From assembly GCF_017652985.1 (NCBI RefSeq), contig NZ_JAGGDJ010000001.1, positions 372,001-436,000 on the forward strand: DNA of 64,000 bases, read 5' to 3'. The notes under the pieces are model-generated. The model made no database searches. It saw nothing but the letters and a program-made list of their open reading frames with translations, and was not told the DNA's origin. This document shows, piece after piece, positions 41,941 to 51,113 of this stretch; the stretch's first letter is position 1; each line of letters starts with the position of its first letter. The DNA comes from Paenibacillus artemisiicola. Its GTDB lineage: Bacteria; Bacillota; Bacilli; Paenibacillales; Paenibacillaceae. Both the position numbers and the translations under genes were made by a program.

Positions 41941-42077
41941 AGTGAATAAATATTTTTTAATGTTTTGGACTGGTCCGGAAAAGGCGTGCGACGCGGCGGC
42001 GCCTCGGCTTGTTGCGGCATTTTATGCCGGTGCGCCTGCATCCTTTTCGGCAAATTCAGCGTTTAAGGACGGTAAAC

Positions 42078-43577
42078 ATGAGTGACAGACAAACTAGTAC
42101 AGACGTTATCCTGATCGGTGCCGGCATCATGAGCGCGACGCTGGGGTCGCTGCTGAAGCAGCTGGCGCCGGACTGGAACATCAAAGTGTTCGAGAAGCTG
42201 GCAAGCGCGGGCGAAGAAAGCTCCAACGAGTGGAACAACGCGGGAACGGGGCATGCGGCGCTGTGCGAGCTCAACTACACCGACGAGAAACCGGACGGCT
42301 CCGTCGATATCGCCAAAGCGATCAAGATCAACGAGCAATTTCAAGTGTCCCGGCAATTCTGGTCGTATCTCGTGGATCATCAGCAGATCCGCAACCCGCA
42401 GGACTTCATCATGCCGCTGCCGCACATGAGCCTGGTGCAAGGGGAGAAGAACGTCGGCTTCCTGCGCAGGCGGTATGAAGCGATGTCCGCCAATCCGCTG
42501 TTTGCGGGCATGGAATTCTCCGACGACCCGAAGCAATTGAAGAAGTGGATTCCGCTTATCATGCAGGACCGGAATTCGAACGAGCCGATCGCGGCGACGA
42601 AGATCGATACCGGCACGGACGTCAATTTCGGCGCGCTGACGCGCATCCTGTTCGAAACCCTGCAGCGCCAAAACGTAGAAATAAAGTACAGACACATGGT
42701 CGATAATATAAAACGGACGCGCGACGGACGCTGGGAATTGAAAGTGCGGAATCTCGGCACGGGCGCCGTCGAGCGTCACTCGGCGAACTTCGTCTTCATC
42801 GGCGGCGGGGGCGGAAGCTTGCCGCTGCTGCAAAAATCCGGCATCCCGGAATCGAAGCGGATCGGCGGCTTCCCGGTCAGCGGACTGTTCATGGTGTGCA
42901 ACAATCCGGACGTCGTCGCGCAGCACAACGCCAAGGTATACGGCAAGGCGCCGGTCGGCGCGCCTCCGATGTCCGTGCCGCACTTGGACACCCGCTACAT
43001 CGACAATAAACGTTCGCTGCTCTTCGGGCCGTTCGCGGGCTTCACGCCGAAGTTCCTGAAGACGGGTTCGATGTTCGACCTGATCGGTTCCGTGAAGCCG
43101 AACAACGTCGTGACGATGCTGGCGGCGGGCGCCAAAAACATGGGCCTGACCAAGTACCTGATCCAGCAGGTCATGCTGTCGAAGGAGAAGCGGATGGAGG
43201 ATCTGCGGCAATTCGTGCCGAACGCCAAGAGCGAGGACTGGGATTTGCTCGTGGCCGGCCAGCGCGTGCAGGTCATCAAGGATACCGAGAACGGCCGCGG
43301 CACGCTGCAGTTCGGCACGGAAGTCGTCAACAACGCCGACGGATCGATCGCGGCGCTGCTCGGCGCGTCGCCCGGCGCTTCCACCGCCGTCTCCGTCATG
43401 CTCGAATTGATGAAGAAATGCTTCCCGCAGGACATGAAAGCGTGGGAGCCGAAAATCAAGGAAATGATTCCGTCCTACGGGCTGTCGCTCGTGAAGCATC
43501 CGGAACTGATTCAAGACATTCATGCGTCGACTTCGCGCGCGCTCGGACTGAACCGGGCCCTGCAAGCGGCAAAATAA
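42078..43577 (+). CDS. mqo: Malate:quinone oxidoreductase
   Basis: A 499-residue FAD-dependent membrane-peripheral enzyme that oxidises malate to oxaloacetate and passes electrons to quinone. Landmarks: FAD-binding [85 protein letters not shown] and [12 protein letters not shown] near the end. Length is typical. The ATG at 42078 is 5 bases after AAGGACGG; an in-frame upstream ATG at 42009 would add an unusual 23-residue extension. Monocistronic with its own promoter and terminator. Confidence 0.96.
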   Translation: MSDRQTSTDVILIGAGIMSATLGSLLKQLAPDWNIKVFEKLASAGEESSNEWNNAGTGHAALCELNYTDEKPDGSVDIAKAIKINEQFQVSRQFWSYLVDHQQIRNPQDFIMPLPHMSLVQGEKNVGFLRRRYEAMSANPLFAGMEFSDDPKQLKKWIPLIMQDRNSNEPIAATKIDTGTDVNFGALTRILFETLQRQNVEIKYRHMVDNIKRTRDGRWELKVRNLGTGAVERHSANFVFIGGGGGSLPLLQKSGIPESKRIGGFPVSGLFMVCNNPDVVAQHNAKVYGKAPVGAPPMSVPHLDTRYIDNKRSLLFGPFAGFTPKFLKTGSMFDLIGSVKPNNVVTMLAAGAKNMGLTKYLIQQVMLSKEKRMEDLRQFVPNAKSEDWDLLVAGQRVQVIKDTENGRGTLQFGTEVVNNADGSIAALLGASPGASTAVSVMLELMKKCFPQDMKAWEPKIKEMIPSYGLSLVKHPELIQDIHASTSRALGLNRALQAAK

Positions 43578-43608
43578 TCGCCGATTCTTATAGCGCGATA
43601 CTAATACC

Positions 43609-43643
43609 GCCTTCGCACCCTGCAACGGGTCGGAGGCTTTTTT
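43609..43643 (+). terminator. Terminator of mqo
   Basis: GCCTTCGCACCC pairs with GGGTCGGAGGC (one bulged C, one wobble) and is followed by TTTTTT. Confidence 0.85.
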
Positions 43644-43742
43644 ACGTTACGCCCGCCCCCAAGGAACCCGGCACGGTTGATGCCTGCTCCGGTTGGAAAT
43701 AATGACCAGTAAGTGCGTGGGTTGCGGCAATCGAGGTTCCGG

Positions 43743-45332
43743 GTGAAAGCGAGTGTGCGTATGTTTCGTAAGATGAGCAAGAGAACTGCCGGCGGGGGAG
43801 GCGATCCGTCGGCGGCCAAACGATCGATTGATCCGCATCTCGGCGAGAACTTGGATTATTTGCGGACGATCATGGGCCAAAGTCCCGATATTACGATCCG
43901 GGAATTCGAATACGGGCAGACCGGCAGACAAATCGCGGTCGCATACGCCGAAGGCATTTCCGACAGGCCGACCGTCGATGCCTTCGTGCTGAAGGTGCTC
44001 GCCATCGACGAGGCGCATGCCGCGCCCGAAGGCGCGAAGGATGCCAAGCCATTATTGAATTTCATCAAAACGAACGCCACGGCCATCGGCGAAATCAGCG
44101 TCGAATGCGAATGGAAGGCCGTCATCCTGTCCGTTCTGTCCGGAGATACGGTCATCTTCGTGGACGGGAGCAAGGACGCGTTGGTATGCGGAACGAGAGG
44201 CGGGAAGGCGCGAGCCATAACAGAGCCGTCCTCCCAGGTCGTCATCCGGGGACCTAAGGACGGGTTTACGGAAACGATCGGGGCGAACGTCGCGCAGGTC
44301 CGGCGGCGTATCCGCAGCCAGAACCTCTGGCTCGAGACGATTCAAGTCGGCGAGCAGACGCATACGGACATCGTCATCATGTATATCAACGGCATCGCCA
44401 AGGAGGAGCTCGTCCAGGAAGTCAAGCGCCGGCTGCAGAAGATCGACACCGACGCGATTTTGGAATCGGGTTATATCGAGCAGCTCATTCAAGACGACGC
44501 CTATACGCCGTTCCCGATCCTATACAACACCGAGCGACCGGATACGGTGTCCGGCAATCTGTTGGAGGGACGCGTCGCCATCTTCGTCGACGGCACTCCG
44601 TTCGTGCTGATCGCGCCCGCCACGTTCGGCATGTTCTTCCAATCGGCCGAGGATTACAATCAGAACTTCGAAGCGGCGTCCTTGATACGGATGTTGCGCT
44701 TCAGCGCCTATTTCATTTCGCTGTACGTCCCGTCGATCTACATCGCGGCCATAACGTTCCATCAGGAAATGATACCGACGCAGCTCATCGTCAGCCTTGC
44801 GGCGCAGCGGCAAAACGTGCCCTTCCCGGCGTTTATCGAGGCGCTGATTATGGAAGCGTCGTTCGAGATCTTGCGGGAAGCCGGTCTCCGAATGCCCCGC
44901 GCGATCGGCCAAGCGGTCTCGATCGTCGGGGCGCTGGTCTTGGGGCAGGCGGCGGTACAAGCGGGGCTTATCTCTTCGGCGATGGTTATCGTGGTATCCA
45001 TCACCGGGATTTCGAGCTTCGCGACCGCTTCCTACGATCTGGCGCTGTCCGCGCGGATCATCCGGTTCTGCATGATGGCGGCCTCGGGCTTCCTCGGATT
45101 TTATGGCATCGCGATCTTCAGTTTCATCGTGCTCGGCCATATGTGCGGACTGCGGTCGTTCGGGACGCAGTATATGTCGGCGCTGACCGTGTTCGATGCG
45201 AAAGATCAGAAGGATCTGTTCGTCCGGCTGTCCTGGCGGAATCAGCTGACCCGGCCGAGGCAGGCGGACGAACGAAATCGCGTTCGCCAATCCGAACCGA
45301 AGCCCGATCCGGCCGGCGAGGGGCATCCATGA
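43743..45332 (+). CDS. Spore germinant receptor subunit A (GerA/GerKA family)
   Basis: A 529-residue subunit of a spore inner-membrane germinant receptor. A soluble N-terminal region (about 250 residues) contains the family block NLDYLRTIMGQSPDITIREF, SGDTVIFVDGS and ESGYIEQLIQDDAYTPFP. The membrane region begins after VAIFVDGTPFVLIAPATF and contains SAYFISLYVPSIYIAAITFH and EASFEILREAGLRMPRAIGQ. The start is ambiguous: GTG at 43743 has GAGG 6 bases upstream, while ATG at 43761 and 43773 have no good site. The C-subunit gene overlaps its end. Confidence 0.93.
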   Translation: MKASVRMFRKMSKRTAGGGGDPSAAKRSIDPHLGENLDYLRTIMGQSPDITIREFEYGQTGRQIAVAYAEGISDRPTVDAFVLKVLAIDEAHAAPEGAKDAKPLLNFIKTNATAIGEISVECEWKAVILSVLSGDTVIFVDGSKDALVCGTRGGKARAITEPSSQVVIRGPKDGFTETIGANVAQVRRRIRSQNLWLETIQVGEQTHTDIVIMYINGIAKEELVQEVKRRLQKIDTDAILESGYIEQLIQDDAYTPFPILYNTERPDTVSGNLLEGRVAIFVDGTPFVLIAPATFGMFFQSAEDYNQNFEAASLIRMLRFSAYFISLYVPSIYIAAITFHQEMIPTQLIVSLAAQRQNVPFPAFIEALIMEASFEILREAGLRMPRAIGQAVSIVGALVLGQAAVQAGLISSAMVIVVSITGISSFATASYDLALSARIIRFCMMAASGFLGFYGIAIFSFIVLGHMCGLRSFGTQYMSALTVFDAKDQKDLFVRLSWRNQLTRPRQADERNRVRQSEPKPDPAGEGHP

Positions 45333-46501
45333 GGCGCGGCATTCGCCCGCTGTGGCTGGCGACGGCTTGCTGTTTGACGCTTATGCTGTCCGGGTGCTGG
45401 AATAGCAGGGAATTGAACAATCTGGCCATCGTGACGGGCATGGGCATCGACCGCATGGACGGAACCGGGCAATATCTCGTCTCGTTCCAGGTCGTGAATC
45501 CGAGTACCGTCTCGTCGAACTTGAATGGCGGCGGTCCGGGCGATCAGCCGATCGTCGTTTACTCGGCTGCGGAAAAATCGTTGTTCGGCGCCATGCGCAA
45601 AGCCTCGCAAAAAATATCCCGGCAGCTGTTTTTCTCGCATACCCAGCTGCTCGTCATCGGCGAGGCGATGGCGCGCGGCGGCGTTCAGGAACTGTTCGAT
45701 TTTTTCGACCGATCGCACGAATTCCGATTGAACATGTCCGTCATCGTGTCGAAAGATTCGACGGCGCAGGCGATTCTCCGGAAAGTCACGCCGCTCGAGA
45801 AAGCCTCTGCCAGCGGACTCAACAAGCGCTTGAAAATGACGCAGTCGGTCTGGGCGCACAATTTGACGGTGGACGTGAAAGAAATCATCACGGCGCAGAG
45901 CCGCGCGCAGGACATGGCGCTGAGCGGGATCGAGAACACGCCGGAAAAAGGGATCATGATCTACGATGGGCTTGCGGTGTTCCGGGAGGGGAAAATGATC
46001 GGTTGGCTGAAAGGGGAACATGCCATCGCGATCCTGATGCTGAAGAACAAAATCAAAAGCACCATTTTCCAGTTATCTTGCCCGCACTCGAAGGAAAAGC
46101 TCTTCGTCGAGCTGATCGGCGCCAAGTCGAGCCTGCATGTCGACATGCGATCCGGCAAACCGGCGTTCCACGTTCGCATCAAAGAAGAAGGCAACGTCAG
46201 CGAGGTGCATTGCCCGGTCGATCTGAACAACAAGGCGACGATGGTCAAGCTGCAGCGCGAGTGGGCGGACCGGACGCAAGCCATGGTCGAAGCGACGATT
46301 CGGACGTCGATGAACGAACGCGCGGATATCTTGGGTTTCGGCGACGCGATCAGCCGCAAATATCCGAAAGCCTGGAAGCTTATGGAACGCAATTGGCGGG
46401 AATCTTACGCCGACGCCGACTTCGACGTAACTGTGGAAGCGTATCTCCGGAACACGGGCATGACGCTGAAAGCTTATATTCCGGTGGCGTCGGAATCGTA
46501 A
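45329..46501 (+). CDS. Spore germinant receptor lipoprotein subunit C (Ger(x)C family)
   Basis: A 390-residue lipoprotein with signal peptide and lipobox LSGC near residue 22, immediately followed by the family hallmark WNSRELNNLAIVTGMGID. Further motifs: SFQVVNPS, QLFFSHTQLLVIGEAMA and the C-terminal DADFDVTVEAYLRNTGMT. ATG overlaps the GerA stop (ATGA) with GCGAGGGG upstream, so translation is coupled. It forms the outer-face subunit of the receptor together with A and B. Confidence 0.93.
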   Translation: MRRGIRPLWLATACCLTLMLSGCWNSRELNNLAIVTGMGIDRMDGTGQYLVSFQVVNPSTVSSNLNGGGPGDQPIVVYSAAEKSLFGAMRKASQKISRQLFFSHTQLLVIGEAMARGGVQELFDFFDRSHEFRLNMSVIVSKDSTAQAILRKVTPLEKASASGLNKRLKMTQSVWAHNLTVDVKEIITAQSRAQDMALSGIENTPEKGIMIYDGLAVFREGKMIGWLKGEHAIAILMLKNKIKSTIFQLSCPHSKEKLFVELIGAKSSLHVDMRSGKPAFHVRIKEEGNVSEVHCPVDLNNKATMVKLQREWADRTQAMVEATIRTSMNERADILGFGDAISRKYPKAWKLMERNWRESYADADFDVTVEAYLRNTGMTLKAYIPVASES

Positions 46502-46509
46502 GCGCGGCT

Positions 46510-46758
46510 TCAGCCGCGGTCGGTGCCGCGGCGGGCCTTGGCGGCGAAAGCGTACCGCAGGGGGAGACAGAGCAGGACGAACAGGAAGACGGCATGCGCC
46601 GGCTTCAGCACGCTGAACGCCTTGCGGAGCGTCTGCAGCGCCTCCGGGATAGGAATGCCGGACAGCAGATCGGCCGTCACCAGGAAAGCGAGCTCGATCG
46701 CGAACAGCAGGACATAGACGAATACGATTTTCAAAGCGGCACCTCGGCTTCTCTTCAT
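46510..46758 (-). CDS. Small two-helix membrane protein antisense within the ger cluster
   Basis: An 82-residue minus-strand protein: basic start (MKRSRGAALK), helix 1 (IVFVYVLLFAIELAFLVTAD), a short loop, helix 2 (AVFLFVLLCLPLRYAFAAKA) and a basic tail. GGAAGG lies 9 bases before the ATG at 46758; ATG at 46779 is a less likely alternative. It sits between the C and B genes, transcribed opposite to both. Small two-helix D-subunit proteins are known accessories of GerA-family receptors and are encoded near such operons in varying orientation; size and topology fit, although the sequence is not specific enough for proof. Confidence 0.55.
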   Translation of the reverse strand: MKRSRGAALKIVFVYVLLFAIELAFLVTADLLSGIPIPEALQTLRKAFSVLKPAHAVFLFVLLCLPLRYAFAAKARRGTDRG

Positions 46759-46863
46759 AGAATCGATACCTTCCAGCATTGCCGGGATGGGCCGCGCCTA
46801 ATCCGCCCGCCGGACGGCCGCGTCCCGCAGGGCGGAATCTACACGGTGACGGGAGACATTCTT

Positions 46864-47994
46864 ATGAGAACGGATAGTCAAAGCATCAGCGGGCTTCAAC
46901 TCTTCTCCATGATGGTGTTGTACGTGTTCGGCACCGCTCTGGTCATACCCGTCGGATTCCAGTCCGGCCAGGAAGTATGGCTCTCCATCCTGTCGGCGCT
47001 GCCCGCCGGCCTGCTTTTGTATCTCGTCTTCGACGGCTTGCACCGGCAATACCCCCAGCAAATCCTGAGCGGTTACTGCCGCCACATTTTCGGCGCGCCG
47101 CTCGGCCATGCGCTCAGTCTGCTGTACGCGGTTTATTTCATGTACGTCTCGGCCCGTAATCTTCGGGAAGCAGGCGACCTGCTCGTCACGTCCAGCTACG
47201 ACGTTACGCCGAACTTCGTCATGCAGACCGCCATGATCGTCGCAGTCATCTACGTACTTCGCAAAGGACTTGAGGTTTTCTATCGGTTGGGTCAAATCTA
47301 CTTTTTCATATTCATCTTGATCGGAGCCGTCGCAAACCTGCTGATCTTGTTTTCCGGACTGATCGATCTGAAGAACCTAGAGCCGTTGACCGGCGAAGGC
47401 TGGCGCAAAATCCTCTCTTCGGCCTATCCTTCGATCTTCATGTTTCCGTTCGGCGAGGTGGTCTGCTTCATGACCGTGTTCGCGCACGTGAACGGACGCG
47501 GCGCCGTAAGGCGAAGCGGCATTCTAGCGATGTTCGTAGGCGGGTTGCTGCTGAGCATGACTCATGCCCTGGAAATCTCGGTGCTCGGCGAGAATATTTA
47601 CTCGCGCTCGACGTTCCCGCTCCTCACTACGCTCAGACTTGTCAACATCATGGACTTCATACAACGCATGGACGCGCTGGTCCTGCTTGCGATGATCATC
47701 GGCGTTTTCTTCAAAATGACGATGTACGGCTATGCCGCCATGGCGATCGCGGCAGATGTCTTCAAGGTAAGAGAACCGCACCGTCTGGCGTATCCCGTCT
47801 CGATCGTGATCCTCTTCGCCTCGATATTCTCGGCTTGGAGCTTCCCCGAACATAACGAGGAGGGATTGACGGACGTCCATCTGCTGAAACCGTTTTTTGA
47901 CTTAACGATTCCGGTGCTGCTGTTCGTCGTGCATCTTCTTCGCCGCAAATGGAGCAAGACGTATGCCGCTCGGGTGCAAGCGGACCAACGGTAA
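46864..47994 (+). CDS. Spore germinant receptor subunit B (GerB/APC-type permease family)
   Basis: A 376-residue membrane protein with about ten helices of the spore-germination permease family, which shares the amino-acid permease fold and binds germinant. It begins SQSISGLQLFSMMVLYVFGT; also visible are ILSGYCRHIFGAPLGHALSL, FMFPFGEVVCFMTVF and MDFIQRMDALVLLAMIIGVF. GGGAG is 8 bases before the ATG. It is separated from the C gene by 360 bases that hold the antisense gene, so it may need its own promoter; none is obvious. Confidence 0.93.
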   Translation: MRTDSQSISGLQLFSMMVLYVFGTALVIPVGFQSGQEVWLSILSALPAGLLLYLVFDGLHRQYPQQILSGYCRHIFGAPLGHALSLLYAVYFMYVSARNLREAGDLLVTSSYDVTPNFVMQTAMIVAVIYVLRKGLEVFYRLGQIYFFIFILIGAVANLLILFSGLIDLKNLEPLTGEGWRKILSSAYPSIFMFPFGEVVCFMTVFAHVNGRGAVRRSGILAMFVGGLLLSMTHALEISVLGENIYSRSTFPLLTTLRLVNIMDFIQRMDALVLLAMIIGVFFKMTMYGYAAMAIAADVFKVREPHRLAYPVSIVILFASIFSAWSFPEHNEEGLTDVHLLKPFFDLTIPVLLFVVHLLRRKWSKTYAARVQADQR

Positions 47995-48021
47995 CGCACG
48001 CCCCGGCGAAGGACGCGCCGT

Positions 48022-48052
48022 AAAGCCGCCGAGAGTTCGGCGGCTTTATTTG
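48022..48052 (+). terminator. Terminator of the germinant receptor cluster
   Basis: AAAGCCGCCGA pairs with TCGGCGGCTTT across a 4-base loop, followed by ATTTGG. Confidence 0.8.
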
Positions 48053-48119
48053 GCGTTCCCGCATATGGTTCGAATAGGTAGGTCTATTAGCAACCGGCAT
48101 AGGACCAATTTAACAATAT

Positions 48120-48128
48120 TGCTAGAAT
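48120..48128 (+). promoter_or_regulatory. Extended -10 promoter of the serine hydrolase gene
   Basis: TGCTAGAAT in an AT-rich stretch, with no strong -35. A CGGGA/TCCCG dyad follows at 48139-48153, near the transcript start. Confidence 0.6.
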
Positions 48129-48240
48129 CTGGACACTTTCGGGAGATTGTCCCGTACTAAAGAGAGACTCTTGCCAAGCGCATGCTTTCGAAGGAGGGTA
48201 GCCGGGACGAAGGCAACGCAATACGATTGAGGAGGCTCTC

Positions 48241-50313
48241 ATGCATAAACGATTGAAATGGCTGACGATGACAGCGCTTGCAGCTGTCCTGCTGCTGCCG
48301 GCGGGCGCAATGGCCGCGGGACAGGACGGCGCGCAGCCCTACGAAGCCACGCGAAAGGCCGCGGCCGAGAAAGCCGCGCTGCTCACGGGAACCTATCAAA
48401 CGACCAGCGTGCAGTACGCGCTCATCGACCATGGCCGGATCGTCGTATCCGGCGAGGCCGGCCGCAACGACGAGAAGGAGCGCGTACCGCTGTCGGCGGA
48501 TACGATGTACGGCATCGGTTCGACGAGCAAAATGTTCGCGACGGCGGCCGTGATGAAGCTCGTCGACGAAGGGAAAGTCGACTTGGATACGCCCGTCATC
48601 CGCTACCTGCCGGACTTTACGATGCAGGACGAGCGGTATGCGCGCATTACGCCGCGCATGCTGCTGAATCATTCGTCCGGGCTGAACGGCTCGACGTTCC
48701 CGAACGCGTTTTTGTTCGAAGACAACGACACGTACGCGCACGATCATTTGCTGGGCGAGCTGGCCAAGCAGAAGCTGAAAGCCGACCCCGGGGCGTACTC
48801 CGTCTACAGCAACGACGGCTTCACGCTGGCCGAGCTGCTGGTCGAACGGGTGAGCGGCACGGACTTCACCTCGTTCATTCACGAGACCTTCACGGAGCCG
48901 CTCGGCATGGACGCGACGAAGACGCCGCTGGATCGGCTTGACCTCTCGCGGATGGCGGGTCTGTATTTCCCGGCTTACAAGGGTCAGCTGCCGAACGAGA
49001 CGGTCAACGTCATCGGAGCCGGCGGCATCTACTCGACGGCGGAGGACCTGGTAAGGTTCTCGCAGATTTTCACCGGGCAAACCGCGGGCATCCTCTCGGA
49101 CAAGGCGGTCGACGCCATGGAGCAGGCGGAGTATAAGCGCGGAATGTGGCCCGAAGACGCCGATACGTCCGTCAATTACGGGCTCGGCTGGGACAGCGTC
49201 GACCTGTTCCCGTTCGGCGAGTACGGCATCCAGGCGCTGACGAAGGGCGGCGACACGATTCTCTATCACGCCTCGCTCGTCGTGCTGCCTGACCAAAACA
49301 TGGCGGCGGCCGTCCTCTCCTCCGGCGGCTCCAGCACGACGGACCAGCTGCTCGCGAACGAGATCCTGCTCGGCGCGCTGCGGGAGAAAGGCGCCATCGC
49401 GGAGCTCAAACCGGAGAAAACGTTCGGCGCCCCGGAGAAAGCGCCGATGCCGGAAGCGTTGACGGAGCTCTCGGGAACGTACGGCGCGACGAATCAATTG
49501 CTCAAGGTCGAGGTGCGCAAGGACGGCGACCTCGCGGTGAGCGCGGTCCAGGCGCCGGGCGCGCCGGCCGAGCATTACGTCTACACGGCGGACGGCACGT
49601 TCGCCAGCGCGGACGGCAATGCGAAGGTCGCGTTCGTGAAGGAAACGAACGGACATACGTACGTCTGGGTGCGCGGATACGCGTCGCTGCCCGGACTCGG
49701 TCAGACGGCCTTGTCGCAGTATTCCGCCGAGAAGCTCGAAGCGAACCCGATCCCGAGCGAGACGGCGGCGGCATGGGAGAAGCGGGCGGGAGAGTCGTAT
49801 TATTTGGTCAACGAGAAGTATTCGTCGCTCACGTACTTGCTGCAGCCCGCGGTCAAGATCGCGCTGTTCCCGGACGCGCCGGGCTATCTGCTCGACCAGA
49901 AGATACTCGGTCCGGACGTTTCCGCAAGCGACCTGCAAATTCCGACGATGGCGGGGCGGGACACGCAGGCGTACCGGTTCTATACGGACAACGGCACCGA
50001 GTACATGACGTCCGCGGGCAGCGTGTTCGTCAGCGGCGAGGCCGTGAAGCCGATCTATGCCGGCAAGCAATCGGCCGCTACGATTCCGGCTAACGGATAT
50101 GCCAAGTGGTATAAATTGTCCGATCAGACGGCCGGCAAGACGATGCAGGTAAAACGGCCCGCCGACGCCTCGTTCGCCGTTTACGACGCGCAAGGGACGT
50201 GCGTCTACTTCAGCGTAGCCGGCGGGAAGGACGCCGTCGTCCTGCCGAAGAACGGAACCGTCGCCTTCGTCGGCAATGCCGGCGCGAAGTTCGGCATTTC
50301 CATCAAGCCTTGA
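48241..50313 (+). CDS. Exported class-C beta-lactamase-fold serine hydrolase
   Basis: A 690-residue secreted protein. Signal peptide (1-26, ending AGAMAA), then a beta-lactamase/penicillin-binding-type domain (about 40-390) with SxxK motif STSK (Ser94, Lys97) and YSN at 189-191 (VYSNDGF); LLNHSSGLNG is a usual family segment. The C-terminal 290 residues form two or more beta-rich domains without a recognised family. Such proteins act as D-aminopeptidases, esterases or carboxypeptidases on the cell wall or secreted substrates; beta-lactam hydrolysis is not implied. GAGGAGG lies 7 bases before the ATG. Monocistronic. Confidence 0.88.
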   Translation: MHKRLKWLTMTALAAVLLLPAGAMAAGQDGAQPYEATRKAAAEKAALLTGTYQTTSVQYALIDHGRIVVSGEAGRNDEKERVPLSADTMYGIGSTSKMFATAAVMKLVDEGKVDLDTPVIRYLPDFTMQDERYARITPRMLLNHSSGLNGSTFPNAFLFEDNDTYAHDHLLGELAKQKLKADPGAYSVYSNDGFTLAELLVERVSGTDFTSFIHETFTEPLGMDATKTPLDRLDLSRMAGLYFPAYKGQLPNETVNVIGAGGIYSTAEDLVRFSQIFTGQTAGILSDKAVDAMEQAEYKRGMWPEDADTSVNYGLGWDSVDLFPFGEYGIQALTKGGDTILYHASLVVLPDQNMAAAVLSSGGSSTTDQLLANEILLGALREKGAIAELKPEKTFGAPEKAPMPEALTELSGTYGATNQLLKVEVRKDGDLAVSAVQAPGAPAEHYVYTADGTFASADGNAKVAFVKETNGHTYVWVRGYASLPGLGQTALSQYSAEKLEANPIPSETAAAWEKRAGESYYLVNEKYSSLTYLLQPAVKIALFPDAPGYLLDQKILGPDVSASDLQIPTMAGRDTQAYRFYTDNGTEYMTSAGSVFVSGEAVKPIYAGKQSAATIPANGYAKWYKLSDQTAGKTMQVKRPADASFAVYDAQGTCVYFSVAGGKDAVVLPKNGTVAFVGNAGAKFGISIKP

Positions 50314-50415
50314 CAAGATGTCGAGGACGGGCTTTACAGGCGAGCCAGCTTTTCGCTACCAAAGAGGATGAGTCAGATATGAAATGATTTCCATTTATGG
50401 GGAGGGCGAGCGGAT

Positions 50416-50889
50416 ATGCGGACGTATTCAGTCGAACGCGTCGAAATGCCGGCCATCCGGCTGATCGGCTTCGAGCTGCACGAGAGCTTGAATCAAGTGC
50501 TCGAAACGAAAATCGTCGTGAAGCTGCGCGAGGAATTGGCGGCGCGCCTGCGCGACATCGAAGGCGCGGCGAACGCGGCGGACATCTATTTGGTTCAAGC
50601 GTATTCCGAGAACGAGCAGTGGACCCCGGACAAGCCGTACCGGCATGTCATCGGCGCGGCCGCGGCGGAAGGCGCGGCGATTCCCGCCGGCATGATCGCG
50701 TACGCGCTGCCGGCCGGACGTTACGTCAAGGTCACGCACGAAGGACCGGAATCGCGGATCGGCGAGACGTACGATTACATCAACCGCGAGCTCGGCCACC
50801 GGCCGGTCGATATCGAGGTTTGGCCGGACATTCACGCGTTGGAGCGCGAAGAGAGCCGGATCGATATTTATTTTCCGGATCGGGGCTAA
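50416..50889 (+). CDS. GyrI-like/AraC-effector-binding domain protein
   Basis: A 157-residue cytosolic protein with the SOUL/GyrI-like effector-binding pattern: MRTYSVERVEMPAIRLIGFE at the start, a middle VIGAAAAEGAAIPAGMIAYA and AGRYVKVTHEGPE, ending with DIEVWPDIHALE and IDIYFP. Stand-alone forms bind small hydrophobic or cationic molecules. GGGGAGGG lies upstream of the ATG. No regulator is adjacent, so the ligand and function are unknown. Confidence 0.75.
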   Translation: MRTYSVERVEMPAIRLIGFELHESLNQVLETKIVVKLREELAARLRDIEGAANAADIYLVQAYSENEQWTPDKPYRHVIGAAAAEGAAIPAGMIAYALPAGRYVKVTHEGPESRIGETYDYINRELGHRPVDIEVWPDIHALEREESRIDIYFPDRG

Positions 50890-50928
50890 CCGGTTCTTGA
50901 TCGGCTGAAGGAGCGAAACGCACGCCAT

Positions 50929-50970
50929 AAGAGCGCTCGGGATTGCATTCCCGGGCGCTCTTTAGTTTTT
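50929..50970 (+). terminator. Terminator of the effector-binding gene
   Basis: A 14-pair stem (AAGAGCGCTCGGGA with TCCCGGGCGCTCTT, one wobble), 6-base loop, then TTTAGTTTTT. Confidence 0.88.
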
Positions 50971-51113
50971 CCGAACGAATGCCGCCGTTTTAAGCAATTC
51001 TTCAGTTAACTTTCATCTGGCTATTAGGCTCCCTTAAGTTCCGCTTCAGGTTCGCGCCCTATACTTCTATCTATCGACAGGACAAATCAAGGGCAGCGAA
51101 AGGCGGTAATCGA

